A stretch of 44,970 bases of DNA from Butyricicoccus sp. GTDB taxonomy: Bacteria; Bacillota; Clostridia; Oscillospirales; Butyricicoccaceae. A model generated the notes under the pieces. The model was not told the origin of the DNA. It saw only the letters and a list, made by a program, of their open reading frames with translations, and did not search any database. Of the stretch, positions 25,452 to 33,585 are shown one piece after another (position 1 is the first letter of the stretch; the number at the start of each line of letters is the position of its first letter). Location of the stretch: assembly GCA_020025755.1 (NCBI GenBank), contig JAHHRO010000015.1:1-44970 (forward strand), written 5' to 3'. The position numbers were made by a program, and so were the translations under genes.

Positions 25452-27542
25452 ATGAGCAATAAATTTGATACTGCAGAGCTCAATGATATCCGCAGATTGC
25501 TGGGTGAGGAGATCCCTCCCAAGCATACGGAAAAAGTCGAAGTGAGTGCGGCTCCCGTGCGCACACAAAGCAATCAGAGCAACGGACGCACATTCAATCT
25601 GGATGATATTTTGGCAGAGGTCAGCGGTGTGGTCGATGAGGCACATGCGGAACAGGAAGCCAAAAAGCCAGAAAAGAAAGAGCCTCAAAAGCGTGAGAAG
25701 CCGCCTGCGCCGCAGCCTGAGCCGGAGATCCTGCGAAAGCCGCAGCCCCAGCAGGAGCCGCCGTATGCAGGGATGAAGCAGGCGGAGATCCACCTGCCCA
25801 GACGGAGCGCACCGGAAGCGATATATGATGACGATGCGGACGATGACGACGAAGATCTGGATATGGATCAGCGTGCACGCATCCAGAATCCGGCAAAGGC
25901 CATGCACCTTGCCAATCGGCACTCCAAAAATCTGGCGCGTCGATCCATCCCTGTCCTGATTTTGGGAATTGCGGCATTGTATCTGACAATGGCGGAAGGG
26001 TTTGGACTGCCGATGCCGGAGATCATTTCTTATGCAAAAAATCCGCGCATGTTTGTGCTGACACAGGTGGCTTTGCAAATCGTTTCCCTGCTGATCGCAA
26101 TGGATGTGGTGGGTGCTGGATTTTATGCACTGGTTACATTCCGTGCCGATCGTGCGTCTCTTGTTACGATGGCCAATATGGCTGCAATTTTGCACTGTAT
26201 GAGTTTTATCATTGCAGGGTGGGGCGGTGTGCTGCCGTATTCCTCCATCTGCATCCTGCTGCTGTACGCAACCATGCGCGAGGAGAAAAACCGCAGCGCA
26301 GGGCGTGCGCGCGCATATAAAACTGCGACCCTGCACGATAAGCCGATGGGCGTTTATTACCACCATGATGGGGTAGAGCGTGCCCGCCGCACGGTGAAGG
26401 TGCGTATGCGAGGAGCGCGTGAGTTCCTGCAAGAAATGGAGCGTCCGGATACAATGGAGCGGTTTGCGCGCGTATATGCGCCCATTATGTTGGTGACTTC
26501 TATCGTGCTGGCAGTCGTTGCGGCAATGGCGCAAAAGAATATCCAGAACTTTTTCTGGGCACTGTCTGCGATGCTGACCATTGCGTGTCCGCTTCCCATC
26601 CTGTGTGCATTTGGTCGAGCATATTATAATGTGTCCCGTCGCCTGCTTTCTGAGGGAGCGGCAATCGCGAGCGGTCAGGCGGCATTTCGCGTCCGCAAGT
26701 CCTATCGTGCTGTGATCGAGGACAGTGATCTGTTCCCAAGCGGCACGGTATCCATCACAGAAGTGCGTGCGCATAACGGATATACACCTGAAAAGCTGCT
26801 GTCCTATGCCGTTGCAATGACGGAAGGCTATCACATGGAGATCAGCAATCTGCTTGCGGAGGCACTGCGGGAGCAGTATGGACGTCCGGCACGCGCAAGC
26901 GATGTAAAAGTATATGATGTTGGCGGACTGGCAGGCAAGATCGGCGGAGACCGTGTAGAGATCGGCAATGCTGCATATATGGCGCGTCTGGGAAGACCGA
27001 TCCAGACCCCGAAGCAGGGGCACAATGTGGAAACTGGCATTTATGTGTGTATCAACAGCCAGCCTGCCGGTGTGATCGAACTGACGTATCACTCCAATCC
27101 CCAGACATTCAACGCTTTGCAGGCATTTTTACGCCTCAAGATCAGTCCGGAGCTTGCAACCAGAGATTTCAATATTTCACCTGAGATGGTGCAGAAAATG
27201 TTCGAGACCAAGCGCGGCAAGATCGGAGAGATCGCGCCCGATCGCGTTGCATCGGTGACTTCGTCTGCTTACACGATGGGAGATCGCGTCTGTGCGATCC
27301 TATCCCGTGATGGCGTCGTTCCGTTCGCGCAGGTACATCAGTCGGCAGACAGACTGTCTGGCGCAATGCGTTCCAATTTGATTTTGGGCGCAGTAGGCGG
27401 CGTATGCGGCCTGCTCCTTATGTTCTATTTGGCGTTTGTCGGGCATCCTGAGGTGGTCACACCGAAAAATGTGCTGCTCTATCTCATGCTTTGGTATATT
27501 CCAGCGTTTTTCGTTACTTTTAACACCAGAAAAGGACTTTAA
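25452..27542 (+). CDS. Membrane protein resembling a P1B-type ATPase without catalytic motifs
   Basis: A 696-residue protein I cannot assign to a named family. Residues 1-155 are cytosolic, rich in Pro/Gln/Glu/Lys, with an acidic run near 125-140. Hydrophobic segments follow near 163-185, 200-230, 235-275, 341-361 and 366-392. The fifth has CPLP (Cys379-Pro382) where metal-pumping P-type ATPases have CPC/CPx. The next 250 residues track a P-type ATPase core by eye: GAAIASGQAAFRV, a remnant nucleotide-domain stretch GGLAGKIGGDRVEIGN, GIYVCINSQPAGVIEL, then two final helices. But DKTGT is replaced by a stretch around Asp424 (EDSDLFPSGT), TGD reads TRD, and TGE of the actuator and GDGxND are absent. 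It is probably a pseudoenzyme. Start ATG follows GAGGTG and is coupled to rlmB. Confidence 0.6.
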   Translation: MSNKFDTAELNDIRRLLGEEIPPKHTEKVEVSAAPVRTQSNQSNGRTFNLDDILAEVSGVVDEAHAEQEAKKPEKKEPQKREKPPAPQPEPEILRKPQPQQEPPYAGMKQAEIHLPRRSAPEAIYDDDADDDDEDLDMDQRARIQNPAKAMHLANRHSKNLARRSIPVLILGIAALYLTMAEGFGLPMPEIISYAKNPRMFVLTQVALQIVSLLIAMDVVGAGFYALVTFRADRASLVTMANMAAILHCMSFIIAGWGGVLPYSSICILLLYATMREEKNRSAGRARAYKTATLHDKPMGVYYHHDGVERARRTVKVRMRGAREFLQEMERPDTMERFARVYAPIMLVTSIVLAVVAAMAQKNIQNFFWALSAMLTIACPLPILCAFGRAYYNVSRRLLSEGAAIASGQAAFRVRKSYRAVIEDSDLFPSGTVSITEVRAHNGYTPEKLLSYAVAMTEGYHMEISNLLAEALREQYGRPARASDVKVYDVGGLAGKIGGDRVEIGNAAYMARLGRPIQTPKQGHNVETGIYVCINSQPAGVIELTYHSNPQTFNALQAFLRLKISPELATRDFNISPEMVQKMFETKRGKIGEIAPDRVASVTSSAYTMGDRVCAILSRDGVVPFAQVHQSADRLSGAMRSNLILGAVGGVCGLLLMFYLAFVGHPEVVTPKNVLLYLMLWYIPAFFVTFNTRKGL

Positions 27543-27558
27543 GTCAATAAAATTGTGC

Positions 27559-27590
27559 AAAAAACACCGCCTCAAAAGGCGGTGTTTTTT
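27559..27590. terminator. Strong terminator
   Basis: Perfect 13-bp stem, AAAAAACACCGCC (27559-27571) with GGCGGTGTTTTTT (27578-27590), right after the membrane protein gene. Confidence 0.95.
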
Positions 27591-27630
27591 CATATCTGAT
27601 GAAAAATGTGCATACTGCATAAAAAATAAG

Positions 27631-27659
27631 TTGCAATCCTTTGTGCTATGGGTTATAAT
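27631..27659 (+). promoter_or_regulatory. Promoter of the EF-G-like gene
   Basis: TTGCAA (27631-27636), 17 nt, TATAAT (27654-27659), about 70 nt before the start. Confidence 0.75.
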
Positions 27660-27729
27660 TACGAATAAGGAGTAGTTGACTCCAATGTGCGCAAACTGAA
27701 TGAACAAAATGGCAGGAGTGTGTGTAATT

Positions 27730-29814
27730 ATGGCGACATTTCCGGTAAACAAGATCCGCAATGTGTGTGTTATGGGCCACGGAAGCGACGGCAAGACCTC
27801 TTTGGTAGAAAGCCTGCTGTTCACTGCTGGTGTGACCGATCGCGTGGGTAAAGTCCCTGAGGGGAATACCGTATGTGATTTCGATGCAGAAGAAATCAAG
27901 CGTCAGTTCTCGATCTCGACTGCGGTCGCGCCAATTGTTTGGAACAATGACTGTAAGATCAACCTGCTCGATACACCGGGTTTCTTTGATTTTGAAAATG
28001 AAGTCGATCAGGCAATGCGTGTTGCAGATTCTGCGTTGATCGTTGCAACGGGCAAGTCCGGTCCGGGCGTTGGCACAGAAAAGGCATGGAAGCGTGCAGA
28101 GGAACGCAAAATGCCGCGCATGTTCTATATTTCAAAAATCGACGAAGAAAATTCCGATTATTACAATGCATTACATAAGCTGCAAAAGCAGTTTGGCGTT
28201 TCGGTATGCCCCATCGTAGTACCGATTTTTGAGGGCAACCGCGATACAGTTGGTATCGTTGACTGTGTATTCCGTAAGGCATACAAAATGGAAGGAAATG
28301 ACCGTGTAGAGATCCCGATTCCGGAGAATATGGCAGAGCGCATCGACCAGCACCGTGCGGCACTGTGCGAGAACGTAGCAGAATTGTCCGAGGATCTCAT
28401 GGAACGCTATTTTGCAGGTGAGGAGTTCTCCAATGAAGAACTGATCGCCGGTATCCGTCAGGGTGTTCGTGACCTGCTGATCGCACCGGTATTCTGCGGA
28501 ACTGCTGTGACCGGTATCGGCTCCTATGCCGTTCTACAGGGCATTGCGGACTACATGCCGTCTCCAGATGAAGGATCGGTCGAGGTATGTGAGGACGAGA
28601 AGGGCGAGCTTATTGAGATCAACTGCACACCAAATGGCTCTACCGTTGCAATGATCTTCAAGACCGTAGCGGATCAGTATGGCAGATTCTCCTATTTCAA
28701 GGTATTCTCCGGTACGGTCAAGCAGGATATGACGTTGGTCAACCGCCGCGCAGATGCAACCGAAAAGATGGCACATATTTATACAGTCTGCGGCAAGAAG
28801 ACAAGTGAAGTGACCGAAATTGGCTGTGGTGATATCGGTGCAGTCTCAAAGCTTGTGACCACAAAAACGGGAGACACCCTCTCTATGTCCGTGCGCAAGG
28901 TCAATCTGGAGCCGGTTCCCCACGCAAAACCGTGTTATTCGCAGGGCATCGAGCCCAAGAGCAAGGGCAGTGAGGAGAAGCTGGCAACAGGCCTTGCACG
29001 TCTGCGTGATGAAGATCCGTCCTTTGGCACAGAGTATAACGCAGAAACCAAGCAGATGCTGATTTCCGGCATGGGGGATATCCATTTGGATGTGATCTGC
29101 TCCAAGCTGAAAAATAAGTTTGGTGTAGAGGTAGAACTGTCCAAGCCGATCGTGCCATACCGCGAGAAGATCCGAAAGAAGGTATCCGTAGAAGGCAAGC
29201 ACAAGAAACAGTCGGGCGGTCATGGTCAGTATGGTCATGTCAAGATGGACTTTGAGCCGTGCGAAGATCAGGATTTCGTATTTGCAGAGACCATTTTCGG
29301 TGGTTCTGTGCCAAGAAACTTCTGGCCGGCTGTAGAAAAGGGCATTCATGAGGCGATGGAGCATGGCGTTCTGGCAGGTTATCCGCTGGTCGGTCTCAAA
29401 GCAACTCTGACCGATGGTTCTTACCATGATGTAGACTCCAACGAACTGTCCTTTAAGATGGCAGCACGTCTGGCATACAAGGCAGGCATCCCACAGGCAT
29501 CCCCTGTTCTGCTTGAGCCGATCTGCGCGCTCAAGGTGCTCATTCCGGATGCATACATGGGGGATATCATTGGAGATCTCAATAAACGCCGCGGACGTAT
29601 CATGGGTATGAATCCGGCAGACGGCGGACAGCAGGAGATCCTTGCAGAAGCCCCAATGGCAGAACTGACCGACTATGCGATCACACTGCGCTCTATGACA
29701 CAGGGTCGCGGTACATTTGAAGCAGACTTTGTGCGCTACGATGAGGCACCAGTACCAGTTCAGGAAAAGGTGATCGCGGAGAATAAGGCGCGTCTGGAAG
29801 CACTGGCTGAATAA
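27730..29814 (+). CDS. EF-G-like translational GTPase (EF-G paralogue)
   Basis: A 694-residue protein with all five EF-G domains: GTPase (about residues 8-280), domain II (about 300-390), III, IV (from about 475, with GGHGQYGHVKMDFEP) and V (from about 600, GDIIGDLNKRRGRIMGMN). The G motifs differ from standard EF-G. The P-loop is GHGSDGKTS (16-24) instead of AHIDAGKTT. G3 is DTPGFFDF (81-88), with Phe85 in place of the catalytic His. G4 is SKID (135-138) instead of NKMD. This marks the EF-G-like (EFG-II type) subfamily rather than main fusA, which normally lies with rpsL/rpsG/tuf. Role unknown. AGGAG lies 11 bases before ATG 27730. Confidence 0.85.
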   Translation: MATFPVNKIRNVCVMGHGSDGKTSLVESLLFTAGVTDRVGKVPEGNTVCDFDAEEIKRQFSISTAVAPIVWNNDCKINLLDTPGFFDFENEVDQAMRVADSALIVATGKSGPGVGTEKAWKRAEERKMPRMFYISKIDEENSDYYNALHKLQKQFGVSVCPIVVPIFEGNRDTVGIVDCVFRKAYKMEGNDRVEIPIPENMAERIDQHRAALCENVAELSEDLMERYFAGEEFSNEELIAGIRQGVRDLLIAPVFCGTAVTGIGSYAVLQGIADYMPSPDEGSVEVCEDEKGELIEINCTPNGSTVAMIFKTVADQYGRFSYFKVFSGTVKQDMTLVNRRADATEKMAHIYTVCGKKTSEVTEIGCGDIGAVSKLVTTKTGDTLSMSVRKVNLEPVPHAKPCYSQGIEPKSKGSEEKLATGLARLRDEDPSFGTEYNAETKQMLISGMGDIHLDVICSKLKNKFGVEVELSKPIVPYREKIRKKVSVEGKHKKQSGGHGQYGHVKMDFEPCEDQDFVFAETIFGGSVPRNFWPAVEKGIHEAMEHGVLAGYPLVGLKATLTDGSYHDVDSNELSFKMAARLAYKAGIPQASPVLLEPICALKVLIPDAYMGDIIGDLNKRRGRIMGMNPADGGQQEILAEAPMAELTDYAITLRSMTQGRGTFEADFVRYDEAPVPVQEKVIAENKARLEALAE

Positions 29815-29873
29815 AAATAAAAAAGCTCCCATGATTTCCGTGCGGGCAGCGCACGGCCTGTACGGGATTTTGC

Positions 29874-29906
29874 AGGAGGAGTGGCCTTGGGTCGCTCCTC
29901 CTTTTT
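29874..29906 (+). terminator. Terminator after the EF-G-like gene
   Basis: AGGAGGAG (29874-29881) pairs with CTCCTCCT (29895-29902), followed by T. A smaller CCGTGC/GCACGG hairpin lies just upstream near 29838-29855. Confidence 0.85.
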
Positions 29907-29915
29907 ATGTTCTAT

Positions 29916-29944
29916 TTTGCGCGGCACGTCCATATCCTTATAAT
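29916..29944 (+). promoter_or_regulatory. Candidate promoter of the DUF4830 gene
   Basis: TATAAT (29939-29944) is clear; the -35 TTTGCG (29916-29921) at 17 nt is weak. Confidence 0.5.
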
Positions 29945-29997
29945 AAGAGGACACACGGAGCAGTGTGCAGATCGGACATAAATAGGAGGCATGGAAC

Positions 29998-30498
29998 ATG
30001 ATCATGTATACAACGAAGTTAACCAAAAAAAAGATTGCTGTCGGGCTGATCGCACTGTGTGCGGTTATTGTGGGAACAGGATGTTGGATCTTGGGAGGGA
30101 GAGCAGATACTGCAAGTGCTGCGGCAGAAAATAATATTTCCTGTAAACTCAAGAGCAATGAGGAAAGGGTCGCTTTTCTGCGCGGTTATGGATGGGAAGT
30201 TGATGAAAGTCCGGCAGCAGAGCAGGATGTACGCATTCCGGACACCTTTGATGCGGCGTATGAAAGTTATAATGCACTGCAAAAGACACAGGGATTGGAT
30301 CTGAGCAAGTATCAGGGGCGCAAATGTAAGCTGTTTGTATACCGTGTCCACAATGATCCAAGTGGGGAAGAGGGGGTCACGGCAAACCTTGTTTTGTATC
30401 GGGATCGCCTGATTGCAGCAGATATTTGCTCGCAAAATGCAGACGGATTCGTACATGCCATCACCGACCGCTCGGCAAACGTGCAGCCGGAAGAATAA
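29998..30498 (+). CDS. DUF4830-domain protein with N-terminal membrane anchor
   Basis: A 166-residue protein. A positively charged start and a hydrophobic helix (about residues 12-31) form a signal anchor or signal peptide, so the rest should be outside the membrane. The remainder matches the DUF4830 pattern: NEERVAFLRGYGWEVDESP (about residues 53-71), the acidic IPDTFDAAYESYN stretch, LDLSKYQGRKCK, and a C-terminal NLVLYRDRLIAADICS. The function of this domain is unknown. ATG 29998 follows AGGAGG by eight bases. It is a single gene between two terminators. Confidence 0.8.
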   Translation: MIMYTTKLTKKKIAVGLIALCAVIVGTGCWILGGRADTASAAAENNISCKLKSNEERVAFLRGYGWEVDESPAAEQDVRIPDTFDAAYESYNALQKTQGLDLSKYQGRKCKLFVYRVHNDPSGEEGVTANLVLYRDRLIAADICSQNADGFVHAITDRSANVQPEE

Positions 30499-30500
30499 CA

Positions 30501-30543
30501 GACGATCGCTCAAGTTCGATGAATTTGAGCGATTGTCTTTTTT
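30501..30543 (+). terminator. Terminator after the DUF4830 gene
   Basis: GACGATCGCTCAAGTTC (30501-30517) pairs with GAATTTGAGCGATTGTC (30521-30537) with two G-U pairs, followed by TTTTTT. Confidence 0.9.
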
Positions 30544-30744
30544 ATGTCAAAGTGTGACAAACCGTATAGACATATTGTTAGAAATGATCGCTTTGAATTT
30601 GTGCAGTATTGTAAAGATCCTCGCATACTGTTGTCAAAAACTGACAAGAGCAGACGGAAATAAGCGGTTTTTTTTGCAAGACCTATTGTGCAAATTGCAA
30701 AAAAGTGGTACGCTATGTTTATCTGAGGAAAAGGAGGGGGGACC

Positions 30745-31473
30745 ATGGCGCAGGAACGCTTGGATAAAATGATTGCGTCCCGCGGCGCAGGCTCGCGCAA
30801 GGAAGTGGGGCAGATGATCCGTGCAGGGCGTGTCACGGTCAATGGACAGACTTGCCGCGATCCGGCAAAAAAGGCAGATCCAGAGCAGGATACGGTATGT
30901 GTGATGGGAACCCTGCTGCGTGACAGAAAGGAACGCTACTTTATGCTCAATAAACCGGCAGGTGTCATTTCTGCAACGGAGGATACCGTGCAGAAAACCG
31001 TTCTGGAGCTTTTTCCTGCATCTGAGCGAACGGGGCTTGCCCCTGTGGGACGCTTGGACAAGGATACGCTTGGGCTGCTCCTCGTGACTGATGATGGGGC
31101 ACTCAATCATGCACTGACGTCGCCGCGCCGCCATGTGGACAAGCGGTATCGCGCACTTGTTTCCGGAACGCTGTGCGCGGATGCGGCAGAACGATTTGCA
31201 CAGGGCATCGAGCTGCGCGATGGAACCAAATGCCTTCCGGCAGAACTGTTCATATTGGAACGGCGTTCCGATGGGCTGATAGAGGTGGAGGTCGTTCTGC
31301 ATGAGGGGAAGTACCATCAGGTCAAACGCATGATCGCGGCACTTGGCGGATATGTGGAACGCTTAGAGCGGCTCTCGATGGGACCGCTGACGCTCGACCC
31401 TGCGCTGGAGAGGGGAACGTATCGCGCATTGACAAAAGAGGAAATCGATGCGCTCTTTTCGGTATGCAGGTGA
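30745..31473 (+). CDS. rsuA: RsuA-family rRNA pseudouridine synthase
   Basis: A 242-residue protein with an N-terminal S4 RNA-binding domain (RLDKMIASRGAGSRKEV, residues 5-21) and a pseudouridine synthase domain. The catalytic motif GRLDKDTLGLL near residue 100 carries the Asp nucleophile, NKPAGVIS lies near residue 73, and EGKYHQVKRM near residue 190. RsuA modifies U516 of 16S rRNA; RluB/E/F relatives act on 23S, so the target is not certain. AAGGAGGGGG precedes the ATG. It stands alone, after a 200-nt gap that shows no gene. Confidence 0.88.
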   Translation: MAQERLDKMIASRGAGSRKEVGQMIRAGRVTVNGQTCRDPAKKADPEQDTVCVMGTLLRDRKERYFMLNKPAGVISATEDTVQKTVLELFPASERTGLAPVGRLDKDTLGLLLVTDDGALNHALTSPRRHVDKRYRALVSGTLCADAAERFAQGIELRDGTKCLPAELFILERRSDGLIEVEVVLHEGKYHQVKRMIAALGGYVERLERLSMGPLTLDPALERGTYRALTKEEIDALFSVCR

Positions 31474-31566
31474 TGGAGTCTGCTCTAAAAGAGTAGATTG
31501 TGAAAGGGTTCGGTGAAAAATAAACAAAAAAATTTCATAAATTTTGTGTAAAAATTGCTGAATCTG

Positions 31567-31575
31567 TGGTATAAT
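31567..31575 (+). promoter_or_regulatory. Extended -10 promoter of the PucR-type regulator
   Basis: TGG followed by TATAAT (31570-31575) forms an extended -10; no good -35. A palindrome AAGAAA-TC-TTTCTT (31596-31609) lies just after the expected transcription start and could be an autoregulatory site. Confidence 0.5.
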
Positions 31576-31690
31576 TTCTTAAAATAGACGAAGATAAGAA
31601 ATCTTTCTTGTATAGGATGCTCAAAGGATATAACACAGAAAAGCAGATGAAATTAAAGATGGATCTTCAAAATAAGGAAAGGTGATAGCT

Positions 31691-32782
31691 ATGGCTTCCA
31701 GATTGTTCCAGTCGATTATTCTGCAAATGAAAGATACGGTGGATCGCACCATCGGTATCGTCGATGCGACCGGTGCGGTTGTTGCATGTACTGATCTGCC
31801 GCGCATTGGTGAAATGCGTGAGGATGCAGTGACAGAACTGGGATATGCAGGCGATATGATCCGTTTTGGCGGATATACCTATCGCTCGGCAGCGGATCGT
31901 TCCACACGATTCGAGTATGCCGTGTTTGTACAGGGCGAGGATGAACTCGCTCGCTCCGTTTGCTCGCTTGCAGCAGTTGCGATCAATAACATCAAGACCT
32001 TGTATGATGAAAAACATGATAAGGCAACCTTTGTAAAAAATATCATTCTCGACAATATCCTGCCGGGTGATATCTATATCAAGTCCCGAGAACTGCACTT
32101 TGGAAACGATGTACCGCGTGTCGTATTCCTCGTGCGTCAGCTCGAACGCGTGGATATCGCGTCGATTGATGTGGTATCTGGTCTGTTTCCGGACAAGCAG
32201 CATGATTTTGTGCTGCATATCAGTGAGTCCGATATCGTTGTCGTCAAGGAAGTTAAGGCAAACTGCGAGGGCAAGGAACTGGTCAAGATCGCAAAGCAGA
32301 TCGAGGAAGCTCTGTCTTCTGAACTTCTGGTCAAGAGCATCATCGGCATTGGCTCCATCTCCTCACAGATGAAGGATATTGCAAAGTCCTTCAAGGAGGC
32401 GCAGATCGCCATTGAAGTGGGCGGAGTATTCGATACGGAGAAATCTATCGTAAACTTTGAAAATCTTGGCATCGGCCGACTGATCTATCAGCTGCCAACT
32501 ACGCTCTGTGAAATGTTCCTGACAGAGGTGTTTAAGCGCGGCTCGATCGAGTCGCTCGATCAGGAGACCTTGTTCACCATCCAGAAGTTTTTTGAGAACA
32601 ACCTGAATGTCTCTGAAACTTCGCGTAAGCTGTTCGTACACCGCAATACGCTTGTATACCGATTGGAGAAGATCAAAAAGCTGACCGGACTGGATCTGCG
32701 TGAATTCGATCATGCCATCGTATTCAAGGTTGCGCTGATGGTACGCAAATACCTCACAAGCCGCGAACAAGGCAATTTCTAA
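31691..32782 (+). CDS. PucR/CdaR-type transcriptional regulator
   Basis: A 363-residue regulator. The N-terminal half (about residues 1-105) starts with a CdaR-like sugar-diacid recognition pattern: QSIILQMKDTVDRTIGIVDATGAVVA. A middle GGDEF-like CdaR domain spans about 120-260, and the C-terminus has the PucR helix-turn-helix (about 300-355), with ETSRKLFVHRNTLVYRLEKIKKLTG as the characteristic segment. Such proteins normally sense diacids or purine catabolites and control nearby catabolic genes, but the neighbours here are rsuA and ftsEX, so no target is evident. ATG 31691 is used; the GTG at 31682 is a close alternative. Confidence 0.8.
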   Translation: MASRLFQSIILQMKDTVDRTIGIVDATGAVVACTDLPRIGEMREDAVTELGYAGDMIRFGGYTYRSAADRSTRFEYAVFVQGEDELARSVCSLAAVAINNIKTLYDEKHDKATFVKNIILDNILPGDIYIKSRELHFGNDVPRVVFLVRQLERVDIASIDVVSGLFPDKQHDFVLHISESDIVVVKEVKANCEGKELVKIAKQIEEALSSELLVKSIIGIGSISSQMKDIAKSFKEAQIAIEVGGVFDTEKSIVNFENLGIGRLIYQLPTTLCEMFLTEVFKRGSIESLDQETLFTIQKFFENNLNVSETSRKLFVHRNTLVYRLEKIKKLTGLDLREFDHAIVFKVALMVRKYLTSREQGNF

Positions 32783-32889
32783 AAACACCTGAGAAAAAGT
32801 TCGTTTTTTGTCGGGAGATCGGGAACAAAGCCCTGATGAATTACGTCTAAACGTAAGGTGCGTTCTGCGCTGAGGAGGGAATCGATACT

Positions 32890-33585
32890 GTGATTAGCAT
32901 GAAAGAGGCCAGCATGGTCTATGACAATGGCTGCCGCGCCCTCAACAAAGCCACGTTCCGGATCGAGGAAGGCGAGTTCGTTTTTCTCGTGGGTGCGTCC
33001 GGCTCGGGTAAATCGACCATCATCAAAATGCTGACCGCTGAGGTGCGTCCTGTGGAAGGCCGCGTCCTCGTCAATAACTTTAATATCGGAAAACTGAAAA
33101 AACGCGAAGTCCCGTACCTGCGCCGTACACTCGGTGTTGTGTATCAGGATTTCCGCCTGATTGACAATAAGTCGGTTTATGAAAATGTTGCTTTTGCAAT
33201 GCGTGCCATTGGTGCATCCGGCAAGATCATCCGCAAGCGCGTGCCCTATGTGCTGGAACTGGTCGGCTTGATCGGCAAGGAAGACTGCAAGCCGCTCGAA
33301 CTGTCGGGCGGCGAGCAGCAGCGTGTTGCGATCGCGCGTGCGCTCGTCAACAATCCGCGCCTCATCATCGCGGACGAGCCGACGGGCAATCTGGATCCGG
33401 AACGCTCCTTGGAGCTTATGGTCCTGTTTGAAAAGATCAATCAACTTGGTACGACGATCCTCATTGTCACCCATGAAAAAGAACTGGTTGACCAGTTCGG
33501 TAAGCGTGTCATTGTAATTGATAAGGGCGAGGTCGCCAGCGACCAGACAGGTGGGTATTACACATATGAAGAAGAACCGAATTAG
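32890..33585 (+). CDS. ftsE: Cell division ABC transporter ATP-binding protein FtsE
   Basis: A 231-residue ABC ATPase: Walker A GASGSGKST at residues 35-43, Q-loop VVYQDFRL near residue 85, signature LSGGEQQRVAIARAL near residue 138, and Walker B IIADEPTGNLD. With FtsX it couples ATP hydrolysis to activation of a secreted peptidoglycan hydrolase at the division site. GTG 32890 follows GGAGGGA by nine bases. Its end overlaps ftsX by 20 nt, so the two are translationally coupled. Confidence 0.95.
   Translation: MISMKEASMVYDNGCRALNKATFRIEEGEFVFLVGASGSGKSTIIKMLTAEVRPVEGRVLVNNFNIGKLKKREVPYLRRTLGVVYQDFRLIDNKSVYENVAFAMRAIGASGKIIRKRVPYVLELVGLIGKEDCKPLELSGGEQQRVAIARALVNNPRLIIADEPTGNLDPERSLELMVLFEKINQLGTTILIVTHEKELVDQFGKRVIVIDKGEVASDQTGGYYTYEEEPN

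Noticed and set aside
24933..27092. A 719-codon minus-strand open frame
   Set aside because: Shadow of rlmB and the membrane protein gene; low-complexity Arg/Leu runs mirror the coding strand.
25452..27542. Calling the large membrane protein a working metal-transporting ATPase
   Set aside because: The phosphorylation, actuator and hinge motifs needed for transport are all missing.
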